Shown in pieces: positions 1 to 8,615 of a stretch of 64,000 nucleotides of DNA. Made by a program: the position numbers and the translations under genes. The notes under the pieces are model-generated. The model was not told the DNA's origin. It was given only the letters and a program-made list of their open reading frames with translations, and made no database searches. Location of the stretch: NCBI GenBank assembly GCA_910579685.1, contig CAJTVN010000016.1:38875-102874 (forward strand), in the 5' to 3' direction. Position 1 is the stretch's first letter. Each line of letters starts with the position of its first letter. The stretch is from an uncultured Lachnospiraceae bacterium (lineage in GTDB: Bacteria; Bacillota; Clostridia; Lachnospirales; Lachnospiraceae).

Positions 1-358
1 TTATGGCATTTTTGAGTTCGCATTCCAGGGATCTTTGATCCACCGGTTTCAAAATATAGCCGAAGCAATGCATCATAATGGCCTTTTGGGCATAGTCAAA
101 GCGCTGATGGCCAGTCAGGATCAACGTTGTGATGGACAGTCCCTGCACCTGAGTCCACTCGATCAGGGAAAGGCCGTCTTCCCGGGGCATTTCGATATCT
201 GTGATCATGAGATCCACTGTTTCCTTTCGGATAATCTCCCGGGCCTGTCTGGCACTGTAAGCGGAAAACACCTGATCGATCCCCAGAGCTTCCCGGTTCA
301 GGGCGTTGATGATGCCCTGAACGATATAAAATTCGTCGTCTACAATTAAAAGATTCAT
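1..358 (-). CDS. Response regulator, YesN-like, N-terminal part only (cut by window edge)
   Basis: The visible 119 residues are a receiver domain. Acidic residues D7, D8 and E9, phosphoacceptor D54 (in the stretch MITDIEMP), T82 and K104 are all in the expected places. The C-terminal output domain lies outside the window; in this family it is usually an AraC-type DNA-binding domain, which I infer and cannot see. The start codon overlaps the stop of the upstream sensor kinase as ATGA, so the two are translationally coupled. As a YesM/YesN-type pair divergent from an arabinofuranosidase and sugar transporter operon, it probably activates that operon in response to arabinoxylan-derived sugars. 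Confidence 0.85.
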   Translation of the reverse strand, partial: MNLLIVDDEFYIVQGIINALNREALGIDQVFSAYSARQAREIIRKETVDLMITDIEMPREDGLSLIEWTQVQGLSITTLILTGHQRFDYAQKAIMMHCFGYILKPVDQRSLECELKNAI

Positions 359-2124
359 GAAAGCCTCCTGTATGGAAAATCAATATCGATTCTGGCCCCT
401 GCGTCCGGCTCATTGGAAAAAAGGATTTCCGGGGTTTCGCCCATGGTTAGTTTCAGCCGCCGTACCGTGTTGTAAATGCCGATTCCGCTCCCTTTATCCA
501 GTGATAATGGGCGCTCTTCGATGTGATTGAAAAGAAGCAGCTGTTCCCTGTCAAATCCGGCTCCGGAATCGATATGAACCAGATGTACTCGGGTCGCATT
601 GCCCTTTTGGTAGGAATATCCATGGATACGGATAAAAAACGTCTCTCCCATGACCAGATTTTCCTTGATGGAATTTTCCGTCAGCATTAACAGGATGAGA
701 GGAAACACCTGTGCGTTATCCAGAGAACTTTCGATCCGGATATCATAGGACAGGGAGCCGGGAAAACGGAGTTTTGTAAGGGTGAGGTAGTTTTTTACAT
801 AATGAATCTCCTCAGACAGAGCGACCTCGGTGCGGGTGGAAAGCGTATAGCGCAGATGGTCTGACAGAGTCTGGATGAGCAGATGGGTAATGTCCTGATT
901 TGCCTTATCTTGGGACAGGGTAAAAATCGTATTCAGACAGTTGATCAGAAAGTGGGGGGCAATCTGCGTTTTCAGGTATTGCAGCTCCAGCTCAGTCCTG
1001 GCGATCTTCTGCTCGTAGATGTTGATCCGCAGATTCTGGATTTCACTGATCATTTCGTTAAAGGTATCGATTACATTCTGTGTTTCCTCAAAGGGACTGC
1101 TGGATTCGATCTGAGAATGAAATTCCCCACTGCGCATGGACTGAATCACAGGCTGCAGGATTGCGGAAGACGCATTGATGAAATGCTTCATGAGAAAACT
1201 TACGGCAAGACAAAACAGCAGGATCCAGGTCATGATAATGAGAAAGGCCGTAAGCAACGGCGCCATCAGATGCAGAAGGTAACTGGCGGGTATCATTGCC
1301 ATGATATAGTAATCGCAGTAATCAAGCGGATTTGACACGGCAAGGTAATTCCGGAAAAAATGGACGGATTTCTCCGGATCCAGCCGGCTTCCTTCAAACA
1401 GAGGATTTCCCAGCACACTGCCGTTCTGATCCACGTATAGGATGGAAGCCTGCATATCCTTGAAATACTGATAGGTAGAGGCGGTCAGGTTTAAACTGGT
1501 CCAGGCGCCAGCATAGGTGTTGCGCTTATTGATGATGTGAAAAAGAAAATAATCCTCTCCCTCCCGCATCAGAAACCATTGGTTCAGAGGCAGATCCTTC
1601 AGAGAATCATTTTGATTCCGCTCCCGCAGGATATCTTTAATCAGATAAGATGCCTTTGTGTTATTCTGATTCAGATCCCAGGTTTCGTTTACCTGGGGAA
1701 TAAAGATATCCTGGCTTTGGGAATAGATAAACAGCCCGCCGATATTGGGAAAGGTGGTAGTGGAAAGGTTTTTTTGAATTTTTACCGTGTGCAGATAGAT
1801 TTCATTCCTGTCATGGGACGTGTTCAGAGAAGAAATATCGGCATTCCGGAAACAATTGTCGGTGAGAAAGGTGATGGCATCATCGAGGTCACGGCTGATT
1901 TCGTCATTATAAAGCTCCAGGGAATTTTTCATATTCAGGGAAATGTGGAGTGCCATCTGACGGAAAAAGGCGGCAGAACACAGGAAAAAGACGAGCAGGG
2001 AAAAAGCGGTAAGCAGAAAGAAGCACCGTGAAACCAGCTTTCTTACTGAATGTGTGTGAAAGGTGCGAATGACAAAATGCGTAAAACAGGGACGCAAACG
2101 ATAAAAATGATCTGCAAAATGCAT
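355..2124 (-). CDS. Sensor histidine kinase, YesM/LytS-like (His_kinase + HATPase_c)
   Basis: This is a membrane sensor kinase of 589 residues. A hydrophobic segment at about residues 32-52 is followed by a long extracellular sensing region, a second membrane segment near residues 280-310, a HAMP-like linker, the histidine box (IAPHFLINCLN, H391 by my count) and a C-terminal ATPase domain with the boxes DSGAGF and GSGIGIYNTVRR. I chose the ATG at 2124 over a GTG nine bases upstream because a GAGGTG ribosome binding site sits 6-7 bases before it. The partner regulator follows with a 4-base overlap. The extracellular ligand is unknown; the neighbouring GH51 and sugar ABC operon suggests an oligosaccharide or its binding protein. 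Confidence 0.9.
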   Translation of the reverse strand: MHFADHFYRLRPCFTHFVIRTFHTHSVRKLVSRCFFLLTAFSLLVFFLCSAAFFRQMALHISLNMKNSLELYNDEISRDLDDAITFLTDNCFRNADISSLNTSHDRNEIYLHTVKIQKNLSTTTFPNIGGLFIYSQSQDIFIPQVNETWDLNQNNTKASYLIKDILRERNQNDSLKDLPLNQWFLMREGEDYFLFHIINKRNTYAGAWTSLNLTASTYQYFKDMQASILYVDQNGSVLGNPLFEGSRLDPEKSVHFFRNYLAVSNPLDYCDYYIMAMIPASYLLHLMAPLLTAFLIIMTWILLFCLAVSFLMKHFINASSAILQPVIQSMRSGEFHSQIESSSPFEETQNVIDTFNEMISEIQNLRINIYEQKIARTELELQYLKTQIAPHFLINCLNTIFTLSQDKANQDITHLLIQTLSDHLRYTLSTRTEVALSEEIHYVKNYLTLTKLRFPGSLSYDIRIESSLDNAQVFPLILLMLTENSIKENLVMGETFFIRIHGYSYQKGNATRVHLVHIDSGAGFDREQLLLFNHIEERPLSLDKGSGIGIYNTVRRLKLTMGETPEILFSNEPDAGARIDIDFPYRRLS

Positions 2125-2300
2125 GAGTATCACCTCGTAAAAATCAAATGTTGTATAAAATTGCTGATAAATATAAGAAATTTACAATAAAACCTCACAA
2201 TAATAACTTACAGATAAGCTGGCACTATTATATGATAAAACCACAGGATATTTCAAGTGCATTTGAAACGAAAAAAGCAGAAAGGAAGGGTTATGGAGTA
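2125..2300. promoter_or_regulatory. Divergent intergenic/leader region between sensor kinase and GH51 operon
   Basis: This AT-rich stretch separates the leftward kinase from the rightward arabinofuranosidase. It is open in the GH51 frame, but its composition (runs of A/T, lysine and asparagine codons) is unlike the gene body, and GH51 enzymes normally begin just before the motif starting at 2301. I therefore read it as promoter and leader DNA. I do not see a convincing -35/-10 pair; TTACAG near 2208 with a TATATGAT-like box downstream is only a weak candidate. Confidence 0.5.
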
Positions 2301-3863
2301 GTGAAGTGGGGGAAAATATGTCTGGATAAAAATTTTATCAGGAAAAATCCCGTGGATCCACGGCTGTTTGGCGGTTTTATCGAGCACCTGGGCGATATCG
2401 TTTATAATGGTATTTACGATCCCTCCCATCCGGATGCGGACAGGGACGGATTTCGGCAGGATGTAATCAATTTGGTAAGGGAGCTGAAATTTTCCGGGAT
2501 CCGATATCCCGGCGGGAACTTTGTCTGTCCCTACCGATGGGAGGATACGGTAGGACCGGTACAGGAAAGGCCGGTAAGGCTGGATCTTGCATGGAGGCAG
2601 ACAGAGCCAAACACGGTGGGGCTTGCGGAATTTGAAAAGTGGGTGAAGGCTGTTGGCAGCGAGCTGATCATGACCGTTAATCTGAGTACAAGGGGAGCTC
2701 TGGATGCGGCCAATCTGGTGGAGTACTGTAATCATCCCCAAGGCTCTTTTTACAGTGATCTGCGAAGGGAGCATGGTCATGAGGAGCCTTACAGGATCCG
2801 GCTCTGGTGCATGGGCAACGAGGTGGACGGGGCGTGGAATCTCGGAATGAAAAAGGCGGATGTCTACGCATGGGATGCCAGAGAGGCCGCAAAGGCGGTA
2901 AAGCGGGTGGACAATTCTCTGGAGCTTATTGCGGTGGGAAGCTCCGGCACACAGCTGGATACTTATCTGGAGTGGGACAGGACCGTGCTGGAGACCGTGT
3001 ATGAGGAATACGACTATATCTCGCTGCACAGATATATGGGGATGAAAGACATAGATGCGCCGGATTCCTACGACCGGAAGGATACGGGGGATTATCTGGA
3101 GCTTGCGGAGCGCTTTGAGAGAAACATACAGGATGTGATCGCTGCATGTGATTATGTGAAGGGCAGAAAGCACAGTCAGAAAACCATGTATATTTCCGCA
3201 GATGAATACAATGTGATTGATATTGACGGGGAAGATGAGGAAGGGAGCGGAAAGCCGCAGATCCCGTGGCAGATCGGCCCTGCCGGCAGCCAAAGGGGGA
3301 TGACGATGAAGTCCACGCTGCTGTTCGGCCTTACCATGATCAAGCTGTTTAAGTATTCCCACAGGGTGAAGATCGCCTGCCAGTCCTTTCCCATAAACAG
3401 CGGCGGAAACGGTTTGATTCTATGTGAGAAGAACGGGAAAGCCTGGGTAAACGGTTCCTATTACATATTCAGGCACTGCTCCCTGTATGGAAGAGGAAAC
3501 GTAATGGAGCAGGAAGCGCAGTGCAGCAGATACGATACGGCGAGTTTTAAAGATGCCGGACTTATGGATTCCGTGTGTGTTTATCATGAGGAGAGTGGAG
3601 AGCTGGATATTTTTGTGGTAAACAAGTCGGCACAGGAGCTGGAGATTTCCGTACAGACGGCCTGTTTTGGAGCATTGACAGCGCTGGAGCATCTGACAGT
3701 AGAGGCCGGTCATATTATGGATCGTAACAGTGCGGAGGAAAGAGATAAGATCAGAGAGTATTCCAAACAGGATATTCAGGTGGAGAGAGAACGGATTAAA
3801 TGCATACTGACGGGCTATTCATGGAATGTCTTAAGAGTCAGGGAAAGGAAGGAAATTGTATGA
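2301..3863 (+). CDS. Alpha-L-arabinofuranosidase, GH51
   Basis: This enzyme removes terminal arabinofuranosyl groups from arabinoxylan or arabinan oligosaccharides, with retention of configuration. It has the GH51 start motif (LFGGFIEHLGDIVYNGIYDP), acid/base E174 in the motif GNEVDG and nucleophile E302 in the motif ADEYNV, plus a C-terminal beta-sandwich region. There is no signal peptide, so it acts in the cytoplasm on imported oligomers. I prefer the GTG at 2301 (520 residues, GGAAGG upstream) to the first in-frame ATG at 2148, because homologues start here and the upstream part is atypically AT-rich. Its stop overlaps the next start as ATGA, so it leads the transporter operon. A second GH51 is encoded at 59153. 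Confidence 0.93.
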   Translation: MKWGKICLDKNFIRKNPVDPRLFGGFIEHLGDIVYNGIYDPSHPDADRDGFRQDVINLVRELKFSGIRYPGGNFVCPYRWEDTVGPVQERPVRLDLAWRQTEPNTVGLAEFEKWVKAVGSELIMTVNLSTRGALDAANLVEYCNHPQGSFYSDLRREHGHEEPYRIRLWCMGNEVDGAWNLGMKKADVYAWDAREAAKAVKRVDNSLELIAVGSSGTQLDTYLEWDRTVLETVYEEYDYISLHRYMGMKDIDAPDSYDRKDTGDYLELAERFERNIQDVIAACDYVKGRKHSQKTMYISADEYNVIDIDGEDEEGSGKPQIPWQIGPAGSQRGMTMKSTLLFGLTMIKLFKYSHRVKIACQSFPINSGGNGLILCEKNGKAWVNGSYYIFRHCSLYGRGNVMEQEAQCSRYDTASFKDAGLMDSVCVYHEESGELDIFVVNKSAQELEISVQTACFGALTALEHLTVEAGHIMDRNSAEERDKIREYSKQDIQVERERIKCILTGYSWNVLRVRERKEIV

Positions 3864-5527
3864 AAAAGAGATTATTGGCACTGGTACTCGGTGCGGCGCT
3901 GGCGCTGTCCTTACTGGGAGGCTGCGGTTCGGGTAAGGGGGACAAGGATTCCGCATCTCAAGAGACGGAAAAGGAGAGTGTGGAAGAGAAGGAAGAAGAA
4001 AGTGGAGATAACAGCGGTACGAAAGCGGATCGGGAGCGTGCGGACGAAGATCCGGCGGCTTTGGCAATTGCACAGAGGAAAGCGGATGCTGAAAAAAACG
4101 GTAAATACCAGAAGGTGGTGTTTGCGTTCTACAACTGGACGGGAAGGCCCGCGGGAACGGATCGGATCCAGGAAAAGCTCAACGAACATTTCAGGGAAAA
4201 GCTTGGCCTTGAGGTGGAAATTCTGCTCATGGATTCGGCTTCTTACACACAGAATGCCAGGCTGATGCTTTCTTCGGGAGAGCAGATTGATATTTTTAAT
4301 TCCTGTCCGCTCGGGTATACGGCCTGTGTAAACGATGGCTACTGTCTTGACCTGGAGGAGGACGATCTGATCCAGACTTACGGGAAGGGAATTTTAGATA
4401 CCATAAGTGCAGACTATATTCAGGCATGCCGCATTAATAATATCCTGTATGGAATCCCGCAGATGCGTGATATGGCCATGGCACCGGGAACCTATTGTAT
4501 CGGTCAGGAATACTTGGACGGAATCGGATACGACTATACCTCCCTGTATGAGGATCCTCGGGTACAGGACGTGATCTATACGGATTACGAGACACTGGAC
4601 GATATTTTTTCTCAGCTTCATGAGAAATATCCGGATAAGTATGTATTTGCGGTAGGAGATAACCTGATTAGTCAGGGAACCGGCGTGGATCCGGTGGGAG
4701 GAGACTGGTTTGGCGTGCTTTTGGATCCGGCGAACAGCCTTACGGTGGAAAATCTTTTTACAAGCGATCTGTTCAAAGAAAAGTGCCAGATGGTCTATGA
4801 GTGGAATCAAAAAGGCTATATCTCCAAGGATGCGCTGACAGACGACACAGCTCTGTCTGCAAAAGTGAAATCCGGCAGCTATATGGCAATGATGGCTCAG
4901 GGAAAGCCTGGCTACAAGACTCAGATTTCCGGTGAATGCGGGAGTCCCATGATCGTGTTCCAAACCGAGGAGGATATTATGAAATCCTCCGCAGTGACGG
5001 GAATCCTGTGGCATATCAATCAGGGCTGCGAGGATCCGGTTGCGGCAATCCAGGTGATGGAGCTGCTGTATACGGATCCGGATGTCTCTAATCTGATCAT
5101 ATGGGGAGAGGAAGGCACGGAATATGTGGAGACGCCCGACGGACATATCACCTTTGCCCAGGGCGTCAATGCGGAGAACTCTGAGTGGTACCACACCATG
5201 AATTGGCTTCTTCCCAATCAGTACATTGCACATATCTGGGAAGGGGATTCCCTGGATCTGTGGGAGAGAATGGAGGAGTTCAACGACAATTCCGTGAAGT
5301 CAAAGGCGCTTGGATTTACCTTTGACAACAGTGAGTACGCCACGGAATACACGGCGCTGACCAATGTTTATGACGAATATATCAAGCAGATCATGTACGG
5401 CTTTGTGGATCCGGAAACCGGAATTGCGCAGATGCAGGAAAAGCTGGAAAATGCGGGACTGAACGATTATATTGCGGCAAAACAGAAAGCGTTGGATGAC
5501 TGGGCTGCGGCAAACGGTGTGAACTGA
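3860..5527 (+). CDS. Sugar ABC transporter solute-binding lipoprotein (large, LplA-like)
   Basis: This is a 555-residue substrate-binding lipoprotein. The signal peptide has a lipobox ending at C22, followed by a long acidic linker rich in K, E and D (to about residue 75) and a type-1 binding fold. Its size matches the large family that works with LplB/YtcP-type permeases and complex oligosaccharides. The start at 3860 overlaps the GH51 stop by four bases and has a GGAAGG site upstream. It should capture the xylo- or arabino-oligosaccharides that the operon hydrolyses; the exact ligand is not readable. A hairpin just downstream would let it be made in excess over the permeases. Confidence 0.92.
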   Translation: MKKRLLALVLGAALALSLLGGCGSGKGDKDSASQETEKESVEEKEEESGDNSGTKADRERADEDPAALAIAQRKADAEKNGKYQKVVFAFYNWTGRPAGTDRIQEKLNEHFREKLGLEVEILLMDSASYTQNARLMLSSGEQIDIFNSCPLGYTACVNDGYCLDLEEDDLIQTYGKGILDTISADYIQACRINNILYGIPQMRDMAMAPGTYCIGQEYLDGIGYDYTSLYEDPRVQDVIYTDYETLDDIFSQLHEKYPDKYVFAVGDNLISQGTGVDPVGGDWFGVLLDPANSLTVENLFTSDLFKEKCQMVYEWNQKGYISKDALTDDTALSAKVKSGSYMAMMAQGKPGYKTQISGECGSPMIVFQTEEDIMKSSAVTGILWHINQGCEDPVAAIQVMELLYTDPDVSNLIIWGEEGTEYVETPDGHITFAQGVNAENSEWYHTMNWLLPNQYIAHIWEGDSLDLWERMEEFNDNSVKSKALGFTFDNSEYATEYTALTNVYDEYIKQIMYGFVDPETGIAQMQEKLENAGLNDYIAAKQKALDDWAAANGVN

Positions 5528-5537
5528 AAAGCGCGCA

Positions 5538-5566
5538 GGGGAGGGGACGGTTCCCTCCCCTATTTT
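5538..5566 (+). terminator. Intercistronic hairpin with T-rich tail (attenuating terminator)
   Basis: GGGGAGGG at 5538-5545 pairs with CCCTCCCC at 5553-5560, followed by TATTTTT. It lies between the binding-protein gene and the first permease gene, where partial termination usually raises the binding protein over the membrane subunits. Confidence 0.75.
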
Positions 5567-5587
5567 TAAGAGAATGGAGAAAACTGT

Positions 5588-6514
5588 ATGGGTCGAATGA
5601 GAAGAAAGAATAAAACAAATTATAAGAAATTTTTCCCGCTCTATCTGATGGCTCTTCCCGGGATCGTATATCTGTTTATCAACAATTACATGCCGCTTCC
5701 GGGACTGGTCCTGGCCTTTAAGAATTACAATGCGCGGAAAGGAATCTATGGCTCGGATTGGATCGGACTTAAGAATTTCAAGTTTCTTTTTGCCACCAAC
5801 GACGCCTTCATTATTACCAGAAACACCTTGTGCTATAACCTGGTGTTCATCATCGTAAATACGGCTGCGGCGATTGCGGTAGCAATTATATTATCGGAAC
5901 TTACACATAAGATCAAGAAATTCTATCAGTCGGTGATTCTTCTGCCTTATATGCTTTCCATGGTAATTGTGAGTTATCTTGTGTTTGGCTTTCTTTCCAT
6001 GGAAAACGGGTTTGTCAACCATTCCATTCTGGAGCCTCTGGGACTTGCTCCCGTGGCCTGGTATACGGAGAAAAAATACTGGCCCTTTATTCTTGTGCTT
6101 GTGAATCTGTGGAAAACCATTGGCTACAACTGTATTATTTATCTGGCTGCCATTATCAGCTTTGACAGGGGATACTATGAGGCGGCTGCCATTGACGGCG
6201 CCGGAAAATGGAAGCAGATCACGCAGATCACGCTGCCTTTACTTCGCCCAACGATCATTATGATGACGCTGCTTGCCATCGGAAAGATTTTTTACTCGGA
6301 TTTCGGGCTCTTTTATCAGGTTCCACAGAATTCAGGGGCTCTTTTTCCGGTCACGAACACCATAGACACCTATGTATACCGGGGACTTCTGGAACTTGGC
6401 GATATCACGCTGTCGGCGGCGGCCGGGCTGTACCAGTCGGTGGTGGGTTTTGTCCTGGTTCTTGCCACCAATCTCATGGTTCGAAAGATCGATCCCGAGA
6501 GCGCGCTGTTTTGA
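5588..6514 (+). CDS. Sugar ABC transporter permease, LplB type
   Basis: This membrane subunit of 308 residues has about six transmembrane helices. It carries the coupling loop for the ATPase in the expected place (YYEAAAIDGAGKWKQITQI, the EAA...G motif) before the last helices. The N-terminal sequence KKFFPLYLMALPGIVYLFI...MPLPGLVLAF is typical of the LplB family, which pairs with YtcP-type partners for polysaccharide fragments. The operon has no ATPase gene; a shared MsmX-like ATPase encoded elsewhere is the usual arrangement in Firmicutes. The start ATG at 5588 lies after GGAG. Confidence 0.93.
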   Translation: MGRMRRKNKTNYKKFFPLYLMALPGIVYLFINNYMPLPGLVLAFKNYNARKGIYGSDWIGLKNFKFLFATNDAFIITRNTLCYNLVFIIVNTAAAIAVAIILSELTHKIKKFYQSVILLPYMLSMVIVSYLVFGFLSMENGFVNHSILEPLGLAPVAWYTEKKYWPFILVLVNLWKTIGYNCIIYLAAIISFDRGYYEAAAIDGAGKWKQITQITLPLLRPTIIMMTLLAIGKIFYSDFGLFYQVPQNSGALFPVTNTIDTYVYRGLLELGDITLSAAAGLYQSVVGFVLVLATNLMVRKIDPESALF

Positions 6515-6536
6515 TGGAAGAAAGGAGATGGATTTT

Positions 6537-7433
6537 ATGCGTACCAAACAGGATAAAATTTTTCAGATCATTGGTCATATTGTGATGGCTGTGCTCTCAC
6601 TGGGAGCTATCGTGCCAATCGTTTTGCTGGTCATGTCGTCTGTTACGGATAATGATGCGCTGATTCGGGACGGTTATTCCTTTTTTCCACGAGAATTCAG
6701 CTTTTATGCCTACGAATACATATTTAAGACGGGAAATACGGTGATCTCCGCCTATGGGGTGTCGATTGTTCTGACGATAACGGGAACGCTGCTGTCGCTG
6801 GCTGTCACTACCATGCTTGCCTATGCGATTGCCAACAGGGGGCTGCCGGGGAAAGGGATGCTGACTTTTTATGTGTTTTTTACCATGCTGTTTAACGGCG
6901 GGCTTGTGCCGACCTACATGAATTATACCAATGTTTTCGGCATCAAGAATACGTTTCTTTCCCTGCTGATTCCCGGGCTTGTGACAAACGGCTTTTACAT
7001 ATTGCTGATGAAATCCTATTTTGCCGCCAGTATACCGGAGGAAATCCTGGATGCGGCTTCTATTGACGGGGCGTCGCAGTTCCAGACCTTTTACAGAGTA
7101 GCCCTTCCTCTGGCAAAGCCAATCGTGGCGACAATCGGCCTGTTTGCGGGCATCGCCTACTGGAATGACTGGCAGAACGGTTATATTTACCTGACAAAGA
7201 GAACGGATCTGTATTCCATACAGAATCTTCTGAACCGGATGATACAGAACATACAATATCTCAGCCAGAACAGCGCCAATATACGCAATGCGGACGTTGG
7301 GCTGGCGGCGATTCCCAGCGTATCAGTGAGAATGGCTATTGCCGTGGTGGGAATTCTGCCTATCGTTGCGATTTATCCTTTTCTGCAGGGAAATTTTATA
7401 AAGGGGATTACCTTAGGGGGAGTGAAGGGTTAA
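6537..7433 (+). CDS. Sugar ABC transporter permease, YtcP type
   Basis: This is the second permease (298 residues, six predicted helices), with the coupling motif EEILDAASIDGASQFQTFYRVALPL and the family ending FLQGNFIKGITLGGVKG. I take the ATG at 6537, because AGGAG at 6523-6527 is too close to the in-frame ATG at 6528 and correctly spaced for 6537. With the LplB-type permease and binding protein it forms one importer. A strong terminator follows 15 bases after the stop, so the transporter operon ends here and the GH10 gene starts a new unit. Confidence 0.93.
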   Translation: MRTKQDKIFQIIGHIVMAVLSLGAIVPIVLLVMSSVTDNDALIRDGYSFFPREFSFYAYEYIFKTGNTVISAYGVSIVLTITGTLLSLAVTTMLAYAIANRGLPGKGMLTFYVFFTMLFNGGLVPTYMNYTNVFGIKNTFLSLLIPGLVTNGFYILLMKSYFAASIPEEILDAASIDGASQFQTFYRVALPLAKPIVATIGLFAGIAYWNDWQNGYIYLTKRTDLYSIQNLLNRMIQNIQYLSQNSANIRNADVGLAAIPSVSVRMAIAVVGILPIVAIYPFLQGNFIKGITLGGVKG

Positions 7434-7448
7434 AAAAATAGGATCCAC

Positions 7449-7478
7449 AAAAGGCTGGCCCGCAGGCCGGCCTTTTGC
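7449..7478 (+). terminator. Intrinsic terminator after the arabinoxylan transporter operon
   Basis: A 12-bp stem (7449-7460 with 7465-7476, one G-U pair) around the loop CGCA has A-rich 5' and T-rich 3' arms (AAAAGGC...GCCTTTT). It can work in both orientations. Confidence 0.85.
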
Positions 7479-7485
7479 GCAGTTA

Positions 7486-7526
7486 TTGACTGTAGGATTC
7501 TTATATTGTATGGTAGTATAAGAATC
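7486..7526 (+). promoter_or_regulatory. Promoter and perfect inverted repeat before the xylanase gene
   Basis: TTGACT at 7486-7491 is followed after 17 bases by TATGGT at 7509-7514. A perfect 10-bp inverted repeat, GATTCTTATA (7496-7505) and TATAAGAATC (7517-7526), spans the spacer and -10 box. It could be an operator for an unidentified regulator or a hairpin in the leader. The promoter reading is by eye. Confidence 0.55.
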
Positions 7527-7555
7527 AAACAGGATGAGGCAAAGGAGGGACGGAT

Positions 7556-8587
7556 ATGAGTCTCAGAAAGAAGTATCAGCCATATTTTAAGATGGGAGCG
7601 GCGATACCGGGAAGGGTATTGAAGGAGGAATCGGTTCTGCGCCATATCACAGAGGAATATGATTCCATTACCTGTGAGAATGATATGAAACCGGAAAATC
7701 TTCTGGATGCGGCGGCAAACCAGGCGCAGCCGGAAAAGTATGACCGCAATCCCGCACTCACCTTTGAGAAGGTGGAACCTTACATGGATTTTGCAGCGGC
7801 AAACGGAATCGGCGTAAGAGGACATACCCTTGTATGGCATAACCAGACCCCAAGGTGGTTTTTTACAAAAGACTATTGTGCGGATGAGGATGCGCCGCTT
7901 GCAGACAGAAAAACCATGCTGGCGAGATTGGAGAGCTATATCCGCACGGTTGTGGAAACGACCCAGGAGAGGTGGCCGGGTGTGATCTATGCGTGGGATG
8001 TGGTGAATGAGGCGGTGCTGGAGGAGGGCCTGCGAGAGTCTCTCTGGCTCCGGAGCGTGGGAGAGGATTTTGTGCTGCAGGCTTTCCGGTTTGCCAGAAA
8101 ATATGTAAAGCCGGGGACGGCGCTCTTTTATAATGATTACGATACGTTTCTTCCCTGGAAAAGGGAGGCGGTCTATGAGTATATCCTGAAACCCCTTCTT
8201 GCGGAAGGCCTTGTGGACGGCATGGGGATGCAGACTCATCTGACCATGGAAACCAGCCTGGAAGAATATGAAACCAGCCTCCGTTATTTCGGGGCCCTGC
8301 CCCTGCAGGTACAGATTACCGAGTTGGATATCCACAATCCAGACGCATCCGACTCTTCCATGGAGCGCCTGGCCCGGCGGTATCAAAAATTGTTTGAAAT
8401 CCTGCTGCAGGCAAAGAACGACAGGACGGCGAATATCACGGGCGTTACTTTCTGGGGGCTTGGGGACGACATGAGCTGGCTCAGCGCTTTTCGGAAGGAG
8501 AGGAGCTATCCGCTGCTGTTCGACGGAAAGCTGCGGCCCAAAAAGGCCTATTACGCCGTACTTGAGGCGGCGGATGAGAAGGAATAA
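7556..8587 (+). CDS. Endo-1,4-beta-xylanase, GH10, intracellular
   Basis: This retaining xylanase cleaves internal beta-1,4 bonds in xylo-oligosaccharides. It is a single GH10 barrel of 343 residues, without signal peptide or carbohydrate-binding module. Acid/base E152 is in the motif WDVVNEAV and nucleophile E256 in the motif ITELDIH; substrate-site stretches GVRGHTLVWHNQTP and FYNDY are present. As a cytoplasmic enzyme it would shorten imported arabinoxylan oligomers, together with the GH51 enzyme. It has its own promoter after the terminator at 7449, and a good site (AGGAGGG) before the ATG. Only 28 bases separate it from the amidohydrolase gene, so the two are probably co-transcribed. Confidence 0.95.
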   Translation: MSLRKKYQPYFKMGAAIPGRVLKEESVLRHITEEYDSITCENDMKPENLLDAAANQAQPEKYDRNPALTFEKVEPYMDFAAANGIGVRGHTLVWHNQTPRWFFTKDYCADEDAPLADRKTMLARLESYIRTVVETTQERWPGVIYAWDVVNEAVLEEGLRESLWLRSVGEDFVLQAFRFARKYVKPGTALFYNDYDTFLPWKREAVYEYILKPLLAEGLVDGMGMQTHLTMETSLEEYETSLRYFGALPLQVQITELDIHNPDASDSSMERLARRYQKLFEILLQAKNDRTANITGVTFWGLGDDMSWLSAFRKERSYPLLFDGKLRPKKAYYAVLEAADEKE

Positions 8588-8615
8588 AATAAGGAGATAA
8601 GAGGAGGATACGAAG

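Noticed and set aside
2148..2300. N-terminal extension of the first GH51 by 51 residues
   Set aside because: The extension is AT-rich and does not match the family; GTG 2301 is where GH51 proteins start.
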